Assembly (NCBI GenBank): GCA_026414745.1
Contig: JAOAIK010000022.1
Location: 84,821 to 123,281, forward strand
DNA from: Roseococcus sp.
GTDB lineage: Bacteria > Pseudomonadota > Alphaproteobacteria > Acetobacterales > Acetobacteraceae
Reading direction: 5' to 3'
Length of the DNA: 38,461 bases
A program made the translations under genes and the position numbers. How positions within the stretch are numbered: the first letter of the stretch is position 1; the number at the start of each line of letters is the position of its first letter. Below the pieces are notes generated by a model that made no database searches, was not told where the DNA came from, and was given only the letters and a program-made list of their open reading frames with translations. This document shows positions 33,178-38,461 of this stretch, one piece after another.

Positions 33178-33981
33178 ATGTGGGGGTTCACTCGCCGTTC
33201 CTGGCTGGCCGGATGGCTCGGCCTTGCCGCCGCGCCGGCGGGCGCCCAGACGCGCCCGGTGCCGCGCCGCCCCGCGCCGACGGGGCCGCTGCCCCTTGTC
33301 GTGCTGGATCCCGGCCATGGCGGGGCGGACCCCGGCGCCATCGGTCCGCGCGGCACCCAGGAGAAGCGCCTGACCCTGCTGCTGGCGCAGGAACTGCGCC
33401 GCGCTCTCGAAGCGGGCGGGCGCTGCCGCGTGGCGCTCACGCGCAGCCGCGACGTCTTCCTGCCCCTCGCCCGGCGCGTGGAGATGGCGCGCGAGCAGGA
33501 GGCGGCCTTGCTGCTCTCGCTCCATGCCGACGCGCTGCCGGGCCCGCAGGCGGCGCAGGTGCGCGGCGCCTCGGTCTACACCCTCGCCGAGCAGGCCTCG
33601 GACGCGCTGGCCGCCGCCCTGGCGCGGCGCGAGAACCAGGCGGATCTCGCGGGCGGGCTGCGCCTGCCCTCGGTGCCGCCGGAAGTGCAGCGCATCCTGC
33701 TCAGCCTCATGCGGCAGGAGACGCGCGCCGCCTCCGAGCGCCTCGCCCGGCTGACCGTGGAGGCGCTGGAGGGCGACGTACGACTGCTGCCCCAGCCGCT
33801 GCGGCGCGCCGGGTTCGTGGTCCTCAAGGCCCCTGATGTGCCGGCCGCGCTGGTGGAGTGCGGTTTCCTCTCCCACCCGGAGGACGAGGCCCTCCTCAAC
33901 CGCCCCGACCACCGGGCGAAGCTGGCGGCGGCGCTGGCGCAGGGGGTGAACAGCTTCCTCGGCAGGCGGCATGTGACCTGA
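33178..33981 (+). CDS. N-acetylmuramoyl-L-alanine amidase (Amidase_3, AmiC type)
   Basis: Periplasmic zinc amidase that cleaves the bond between muramic acid and the peptide stem of peptidoglycan, used in daughter-cell separation; 267 residues. The N-terminus is a Tat-like signal (FTRRSWLAGWLGLAAAPAGAQ). Zinc and catalytic residues: VLDPGHGGADPGAIG (His47), QEKRLTL (Glu62), SLHADAL (His116), and the catalytic glutamate in ALVECGFLSHPED. The start is set at 33178 because GGGGGG lies about nine bases upstream; ATG at 33145 would add 11 residues before the signal. There is no AMIN domain, so septal targeting must come from elsewhere. Divergent from rne. Confidence 0.92.
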   Translation: MWGFTRRSWLAGWLGLAAAPAGAQTRPVPRRPAPTGPLPLVVLDPGHGGADPGAIGPRGTQEKRLTLLLAQELRRALEAGGRCRVALTRSRDVFLPLARRVEMAREQEAALLLSLHADALPGPQAAQVRGASVYTLAEQASDALAAALARRENQADLAGGLRLPSVPPEVQRILLSLMRQETRAASERLARLTVEALEGDVRLLPQPLRRAGFVVLKAPDVPAALVECGFLSHPEDEALLNRPDHRAKLAAALAQGVNSFLGRRHVT

Positions 33982-34161
33982 GCCCGCCCGTCAGCGCCGC
34001 GGGGAGGGTTTCGCCCGCCATGGCGAACGGGGGGAGGCCGCAGGCGATGCGCTGCGCGCCCTCCGGCCCGCCTCCGCGCCCCGCCCGCCGGAACGGCGCC
34101 GCGCAGAGAGGCTTCGACCCCGATGCTGGGCTCGCCGGATCCCGGCCAAGAACGTGCTGGA

Positions 34162-34181
34162 GCTGCCCTGAGACGGGCAGC
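34162..34181 (-). terminator. Hairpin downstream of the RTX gene
   Basis: GCTGCCC (34162-34168) and GGGCAGC (34175-34181) form a perfect 7-bp stem with a 6-nt loop, 16-35 nt beyond the RTX stop on the minus strand. There is no T-tract. It lies in the 215-bp gap between the convergent amidase and RTX genes, which holds nothing else recognisable except a TTCGCC/GGCGAA pair near 34010. Confidence 0.4.
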
Positions 34182-34196
34182 CCCGGCGCGCGACGC

Positions 34197-35597
34197 TCAG
34201 GCGAAGATGAGCTGATCGGCCAGACTCGCCGCCGTCATGCCGAAGACGATGATGCCGCCATTCCCGCCCTGCGCGAGGGTGGAGATCTGCACGTAGTCCG
34301 CGTGGTCGGTGAAGACGAGCTGGTCGGCGCGGATGCCCTCGAAGCGGAGGTAGTCGAAGTTCCACGGCCGGTTGTAGGCCCAGTGTCCGCCAGAGACGGC
34401 GAACTGCTCGCCGAAATCCATCACGTAGTCGAAGACGCCGGTTTCGAAATCCTCCGCGCGGAACCAGAACACGTCGTTGCCCATGCCGCCGTAGAGGATG
34501 TCGCTGCCGCGCCCGCCGATGAGCTGGTCGTTGGATTGCGGCCAGCCGTGCCAGGGATCGCCGCCGGAGAGATCGCCGCGCAGGATGTCGTTGCCGTCCA
34601 GGCCGAAGAGCCAGTCGTCGCCGTCCAGGCCGCGCAGCTCGTTCGCGCCGTCATCGCCCGCCAGCCAGTCGGCGAAGCGGCTGCCCTCCGCCTTCTCCAC
34701 GCTCACCAGCCGGTCGCCCTCCGCATCTCCGCCGAAGCCGAGGCCATGGTTGAGGAAGACCACCACACCGGCCGGGGAATCGTACCAGGAGGCGGTGTCC
34801 GTCCCCGCGCCGCCGTCCAGCCAGTCCATCCCCGCGCCGCCGTGCAGGTAGTCGTCGCCGTCCCCGCCGAACAGCGCGTCGTTGCCCGCCACGCCGCTGA
34901 AGGCGGGCCAGCTTCCGGGCACGCCATCGCCCCAGAGGCGATCATCGCCGTCCTCGCCGAACAGCACGTCGTTCCCGCCCTCGCCGACCACGAAATCATT
35001 GCCGGCGCCGCCATAGAGCCAGTCCCGCGCATTGTCGTCGGCATAGCTGCCCGGCGTGATGGTCTCGGAGAGGGGCACATCCTCGCCATCCACGCGCGGC
35101 TGGCCGATGTAGGTGTCGGTCGTGCCGTCCCAGGCGTAGCGCACGGTGAAGCTGCCGCCGTTGTTCCCGTTGCCCCACAGGATGTCGTTGCCGGCGCCGC
35201 CCGCCAGCACATCCACGCCCTGGCCGCCGTGCAGCACATCGTCGCCGCTGCCGCCGTCGAGGCTGTCGTCGCCGCTGCCGCCGAACAGCATGTCCTTGCC
35301 GCCGCCGCCGAACAGGCTGTCATTCCCGGAGCCGCCGAACAGGCGGTCGTCGCCGTCCTGCGCGCCTTCGCCTCCCGCGTCGTCGCCGTGCAGCACGTCG
35401 TCGCCCGCATCGCCGATCAGCACATCCGCGCCGCCGCCGCCCACCAGCACATCGTCGCCCGCGTTGCCGACCGCGTAGTCGTCGCCCAGGCCCGCCTCCA
35501 CCAGGAAGGGGCCGAGGCCGAGCGTCCCGGTGTTCAGCCGGAACACCTCGCTGCGGCTGCCGACGCCGACGACATGGGTGGGGCTGAGTGCCGTCAT
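34197..35597 (-). CDS. RTX calcium-binding repeat protein, probable type I secreted
   Basis: Acidic protein of 466 residues made largely of GGxGxDxLxGG nonapeptides, for example GGAGNDILWGN, GGEGNDVLFGE and GGDGDDYLHGG. Repeats occur in blocks at about residues 38-145, 190-270 and 310-385, separated by non-repeat segments. Each binds calcium and folds as a beta-roll outside the cell. There is no N-terminal signal peptide; the C-terminus ends in hydrophobic LADQLIFA after a repeat-free about 80 residues, as expected for a type I secretion signal. No protease, lipase or adhesin domain is visible, so its activity is unknown. No HlyB/D-type exporter is nearby. A G9 run lies 49 bp upstream of the start. 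Confidence 0.9.
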   Translation of the reverse strand: MTALSPTHVVGVGSRSEVFRLNTGTLGLGPFLVEAGLGDDYAVGNAGDDVLVGGGGADVLIGDAGDDVLHGDDAGGEGAQDGDDRLFGGSGNDSLFGGGGKDMLFGGSGDDSLDGGSGDDVLHGGQGVDVLAGGAGNDILWGNGNNGGSFTVRYAWDGTTDTYIGQPRVDGEDVPLSETITPGSYADDNARDWLYGGAGNDFVVGEGGNDVLFGEDGDDRLWGDGVPGSWPAFSGVAGNDALFGGDGDDYLHGGAGMDWLDGGAGTDTASWYDSPAGVVVFLNHGLGFGGDAEGDRLVSVEKAEGSRFADWLAGDDGANELRGLDGDDWLFGLDGNDILRGDLSGGDPWHGWPQSNDQLIGGRGSDILYGGMGNDVFWFRAEDFETGVFDYVMDFGEQFAVSGGHWAYNRPWNFDYLRFEGIRADQLVFTDHADYVQISTLAQGGNGGIIVFGMTAASLADQLIFA

Positions 35598-35645
35598 CGC
35601 CTGACTGTCCTCGTTGGATGCCGCATGATGGACAGGCTAGACGGC

Positions 35646-35654
35646 GGGGGGGGG
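35646..35654. repeat. G9 homopolymer upstream of the RTX gene
   Basis: Nine consecutive G residues lie about 49-57 bp upstream of the RTX start, between the arms of an inverted repeat CATGATGG (35624-35631) and CCATCATG (35663-35670). Such tracts are prone to slippage during replication and sequencing. If in the promoter spacer, length changes would alter expression. Confidence 0.6.
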
Positions 35655-35697
35655 TCTCAAGCCCATCATGGTTCCCCCGCGCGGAGCGCTCGACTTC

Positions 35698-35725
35698 AGC
35701 GGTTTCCGGATGACTGGAAACCGCT
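35698..35725 (+). terminator. Strong stem-loop 1 in the RTX/acyl-CoA synthetase gap
   Basis: AGCGGTTTCC (35698-35707) and GGAAACCGCT (35716-35725) form a perfect 10-bp stem with loop GGATGACT, followed by TTCGCTTCC. It looks like a plus-strand terminator but stands between divergent genes, so it would end a short transcript arising inside the gap, or be an interspersed palindrome. Confidence 0.5.
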
Positions 35726-35743
35726 TTCGCTTCCTCGTCCCGA

Positions 35744-35785
35744 GCGGATTCACGCAATGGCTGATTCCAGCCATGTGCGATCCGC
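35744..35785. repeat. Strong stem-loop 2 in the RTX/acyl-CoA synthetase gap
   Basis: Nested pairs GCGGAT/ATCCGC, CGCA/TGCG and ATGGCTG/CAGCCAT make 17 base pairs around an ATTC loop, with one internal loop of 3 and 1 nt. It lies 19 bp right of stem-loop 1. The nested symmetry is far beyond chance. It may be an interspersed palindromic element or part of a structured RNA. Confidence 0.55.
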
Positions 35786-35842
35786 TGCTAGGCTCCTGCA
35801 TGAAGGGCGCGCCAGCCGCCCGCATCGAGGGGAGGGCCATTC

Positions 35843-37528
35843 ATGTCCGTCGCCGCCTTCCGGCACGCCCGCGACCTGCTTCTCGCCTGCCGCGGCGACT
35901 ACGCGCGGGCACGGCGCGAGTTCCGCTGGCCGGAGATGGCCGAGTTCAACTACGCGCTGGACTGGTTCGATGGCGTGCTCGCCCAAGGCGAGCAGGGCGG
36001 ACGCGAGGCGCTGCGCATCGCGGGCCCCGGCGCGGCGCGGCGCAGCTTCGCGCAGCTTTCGGCGGATTCGAACCGCGTCGCGAACGGGCTGCGCGCGCTC
36101 GGCGTGCGGCGCGGCGACCGCATCCTGCTCATGCTCGGCAATGTCGTGCCGATGTGGGAGGCGATGCTGGCCGCGATGAAGCTGGGCGCGGTGGTGATCC
36201 CCGCCGCCACGCTGCTCACCCCGGCCGATCTCGCGGACCGTTTCGCGCGCGGGCGAGTGCGGCATGTCATCGCCGCGGCCGCCGAGGCGCCGAAGTTCGA
36301 GGGGCTCGATCCGGGCGTGACGCGCATCGCGGTGGGCGGCGCGCCGGGCTGGCACGACTACGCCGCGCTGCTCGAGCACCCGGCCGCCTTCGTCCCGGAC
36401 GGGCCGACCCCGGCGCGCGACCCGCTGCTGCTCTACTTCACCTCCGGCACCACGGCGAAGCCCAAGCTGGTGCTGCACGACCAGTGCTCCTATCCGGTCG
36501 GGCATCTCGTCACGATGTACTGGCTCGGGCTGCGGCCGGGCGATCTGCACCTCAACATCTCCTCGCCCGGCTGGGCGAAGCACGCCTGGTCCTGCCTCTT
36601 CGCCCCCTGGAACGCGGGTGCGGCCGTGTTCGTCAACAACCAGCCCCGCTTCGACGCGGCCGGCACGCTGGAGGCCATCGCGCGCGAGGGCGTCACCACC
36701 TTCTGCGCCCCGCCCACCGTCTGGCGCATGCTGGTGCAGCAGGAGATGGGGCCCTTCCGCGGCGCGCTGCGCGAGCTCTGCTCGGCCGGCGAGCCGCTGA
36801 ACCCTGAGATCATCGCCCAGGTGGAGAAGGCCTGGGGCCTCATCATCCGCGAAGGCTACGGCCAGACCGAGACGACGCTCCAGGTGGGCTATTTCCCCGG
36901 CATGGCCGTCAAGCCCGGCAGCATGGGCCTGCCCGCGCCGGGCTACGACATCCGCCTGCTCGGCCCCGAGGGCGAGGAGGGGGCGGGCGGCGAACTCGCC
37001 ATCGCGCTCGGCCCGCCGCCCCTCGGCCTGATGCGCGGCTACCAGCAGGAGGACGGGAGCATCGCGCCCCCCGGCGATGGCCGCTTCTACCGCACCGGCG
37101 ACGTGGCCGAGCGCGACGCGGAGGGGCACCTCAGCTACGTCGGCCGGGCCGATGACGTGTTCAAGGCGAGCGACTACCGCATCTCCCCCTTCGAGCTGGA
37201 GAGCGTGCTGATCGAGCACCCGCAGGTGGTGGAGGCCGCGGTGGTGCCCGCCCCCGATCCGGTGCGCCTCGCCGTGCCCAAGGCCTTCCTGGTGCTCGCG
37301 CCCGGCGTGAACGACGAGCGCGCGGCCATGCTCTCCATCTTCCGGCACCTGCGAGAGCGCCTCGCCCCCTTCAAGCGCCCGCGCCGGCTGGAGGTGATGG
37401 AGCTCCCCAAGACCATCTCCGGCAAGATCCGCCGCGTGGAGCTGCGCCAGATGGAGGAGCGCCGCTTCCGCGCCGGCGAGCGCCCCGCGACCGAGCATCG
37501 CGAGGAGGATTTCCCGGAACTGACCTGA
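35843..37528 (+). CDS. Acyl-CoA synthetase (AMP-forming), acetate/medium-chain/benzoate class
   Basis: Adenylate-forming enzyme that activates a carboxylic acid to its CoA thioester, 561 residues. Core motifs: P-loop YFTSGTTAKPK at 198-208, the SPGWAKHAW segment typical of acetyl-CoA and medium-chain synthetase relatives, GYGQTET (A5), YRTGDVAERD (A7), GRADDVFKASDYRISPFELE hinge (GRADDVFKASDYRI), and the catalytic lysine in PKTISGKIRR. GGGGAGGG lies before the ATG. The substrate cannot be fixed from sequence: short or medium fatty acids or aromatic acids are all possible. It stands alone downstream of a structured 245-bp gap and is followed by an exported coiled-coil protein gene. Confidence 0.92.
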   Translation: MSVAAFRHARDLLLACRGDYARARREFRWPEMAEFNYALDWFDGVLAQGEQGGREALRIAGPGAARRSFAQLSADSNRVANGLRALGVRRGDRILLMLGNVVPMWEAMLAAMKLGAVVIPAATLLTPADLADRFARGRVRHVIAAAAEAPKFEGLDPGVTRIAVGGAPGWHDYAALLEHPAAFVPDGPTPARDPLLLYFTSGTTAKPKLVLHDQCSYPVGHLVTMYWLGLRPGDLHLNISSPGWAKHAWSCLFAPWNAGAAVFVNNQPRFDAAGTLEAIAREGVTTFCAPPTVWRMLVQQEMGPFRGALRELCSAGEPLNPEIIAQVEKAWGLIIREGYGQTETTLQVGYFPGMAVKPGSMGLPAPGYDIRLLGPEGEEGAGGELAIALGPPPLGLMRGYQQEDGSIAPPGDGRFYRTGDVAERDAEGHLSYVGRADDVFKASDYRISPFELESVLIEHPQVVEAAVVPAPDPVRLAVPKAFLVLAPGVNDERAAMLSIFRHLRERLAPFKRPRRLEVMELPKTISGKIRRVELRQMEERRFRAGERPATEHREEDFPELT

Positions 37529-37541
37529 AGCGCCGCATGGA

Positions 37542-37589
37542 CGGGGCGCGCGAAGCCTGCTTTCGTCTCGGCAAAGCGGAGTCGCCCCG
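37542..37589 (+). terminator. Two-stem structure after the acyl-CoA synthetase gene
   Basis: Outer arms CGGGGCG (37542-37548) and CGCCCCG (37583-37589) enclose inner arms GCTTT (37559-37563) and AAAGC (37573-37577). It starts 14 nt past the stop and ends 33 nt before the next ATG. It may terminate the upstream gene or form the leader of the next one. Confidence 0.35.
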
Positions 37590-37622
37590 CGCGGGCGGCC
37601 CCCGGACAGGGAGACGTGGCTC

Positions 37623-38442
37623 ATGACGATGACGCGCGCGGCGCCGCTGGCCGCCGTCCTGGCCCTCGGGGCCTTCGCCCCCGCCAGCCCGGCGGCGGCG
37701 ACCGACTTCGACGGCACCTGGCAGTTCGCCCTGACCTGTTCGGCGAACAGCGTGACGCGCCAGCCAGGCTACACCGAACGCTTCACCGCGGAGGTGAGCG
37801 AGGGCGCCTTCCGCCACGCCCGCACCACCCGCCCCGCCGAGGGTCCGCCCCAGCTGGACCGCTGGCAGGGCAGCGTGCAGGGCGGGCGCATGAGCGTCCT
37901 CGTGGAATCCCAGCGCGGGAACCAGCGCTGGGTGACGCGGCTGGAGGGCCCCGCCGTCAGCCCGGTGCAGTTCGAGCTGCAGGGTGGCACCTTCGTCGGC
38001 GAGGACCGCCAGGTGCGCAGCTGCCAGCTCAGCGCCAGCCTCGCCCGCCCGGCGCCGCAAAGCCTCGCCGCCACGGCGCTCACTCGCATGGCCCAGGTGG
38101 CCGCGGCGGTGCAGGAGCTGACGAACCGCCTCTCCGTCCTGCAGGAGGACATGGAACGCCAGCGCGCCGAGGCGCAGCAGACCGAGGACCGGCTGCAGAC
38201 GGACCTCGACTTCGCGCGTTTCGAGGGCAATGCGCTGCGCGCCGAGCTCGATCTACGGGCGCAGCAGGCGGCGCAGGCGGCACAGCAGATCGCGGCGCTG
38301 ACCGCCCGCGCCACCGCGGCCGAACAGGCCCGCGAGGCGGCCGCCACCCGCGCCGCCCAGGCCGAGGCCGCCGCCGCCGCCGCCCGCACCGAGGCCGCCC
38401 AGGCCGCCCAGGCCCGCGAGGCGGCCGCCGCCCGCGCCGCCC
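37623..38442 (+). CDS. Exported beta-domain plus coiled-coil protein, 3' end missing
   Basis: Not recognised as a named family. AGGGAG lies nine bases before the ATG at 37623. The first about 26 residues are a signal peptide (PLAAVLALGAFAPASPAAA). Residues 28-140 look like a small beta-sheet domain opening FDGTWQF, with two cysteines (39, 134) that could form a disulfide. From about residue 150 the chain becomes a long charged, alanine/glutamine/arginine-rich coiled coil with repeated EQAREAAATRAAQAE-like heptads. The frame is still open at residue 273, where adapter sequence begins; codons past 38442 are artefactual. It could be an envelope structural or TolA-like protein, but this is speculation. 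Confidence 0.75.
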
Positions 38443-38461
38443 CTGTCTCTTATACACATCT
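38443..38461. other. Nextera/Tn5 mosaic-end adapter at the contig end
   Basis: The last 19 bases are exactly the Nextera transposase mosaic end, CTGTCTCTTATACACATCT. They are AT-rich, abruptly unlike the surrounding GC-rich coding sequence, and terminate the contig. This is library adapter read-through and not part of the genome. Confidence 0.97.

Noticed and set aside
34197..35597. Regular CCGCCGAACA/GTCGTC-like DNA repeats resembling a repeat array or CRISPR
   Set aside because: The periodicity is the 27-bp coding period of RTX nonapeptides. Units are not identical and there are no constant repeats with unique spacers.
1..38442. tRNA, rRNA, insertion sequence, prophage or defence genes
   Set aside because: Gaps were read for tRNA arms and terminal inverted repeats, and proteins for transposase, integrase, restriction or toxin motifs; none were found.

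Overview
The window is a very GC-rich (by eye above 70 %), densely packed stretch of chromosome. It most likely comes from an alphaproteobacterium of the Acetobacteraceae, Roseomonas-like. The support is indirect: a complete aapJQMP amino-acid transporter, an RNase E with a long acidic insertion inside its S1 domain, several TctC/Bug-type periplasmic binding proteins, and strong G/C preference at third codon positions. Genus is not proven. No tRNA, rRNA, CRISPR array, insertion sequence or integrase was seen. The right end is a sequencing artefact: the last 19 bases are the Tn5/Nextera mosaic end, so the contig stops inside a gene at 38442.

Layout, left to right. 128-2843: a TRAP-type binding protein, a divergent MarR regulator, and an ornithine-cyclodeaminase family gene. 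2957-7372: the aapJQMP operon (binding protein, two permeases, ATPase). 7480-10064: kup potassium transporter overlapping a plsC-type acyltransferase. 10071-12718 (minus strand): RlmM-like rRNA methyltransferase, DUF423 membrane protein, endonuclease V, and a zinc-ribbon protein, tightly packed. 12809-16676: proline iminopeptidase, amidohydrolase, and a peptide-type binding protein. 16803-20064: two tandem Bug binding proteins, divergent from a MetE-like zinc methyltransferase. 20125-21516: dihydrolipoamide dehydrogenase.

21569-25751 is a compact tricarballylate/citrate-type module. tcuA, tcuB and a tctC-like binding protein are on the minus strand, with a divergent GntR/FCD regulator. The 53-bp gap between regulator and tcuA holds a GGATA-TG-TATCC inverted repeat over the probable tcuA -10 box.

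25752-32541 is a five-gene minus-strand run: rne, an enoyl-CoA hydratase homologue, an FAD disulfide oxidoreductase, a TVP38/DedA-type membrane protein and an uncharacterised radical SAM protein with a cysteine-rich tail. The last three are the best candidate here for a poorly described redox/membrane system. Divergent from rne, across a 636-bp non-coding gap, is a periplasmic N-acetylmuramoyl-L-alanine amidase.

34197-38442: an RTX calcium-binding secreted protein, a divergent acyl-CoA synthetase, and an unfinished exported coiled-coil protein. The 245-bp gap between the RTX and synthetase genes contains two strong stem-loops and a G9 tract. Five periplasmic binding proteins of the TRAP, family-5 and Bug classes have no membrane partner in the window, as expected for an organism that scavenges many organic acids.
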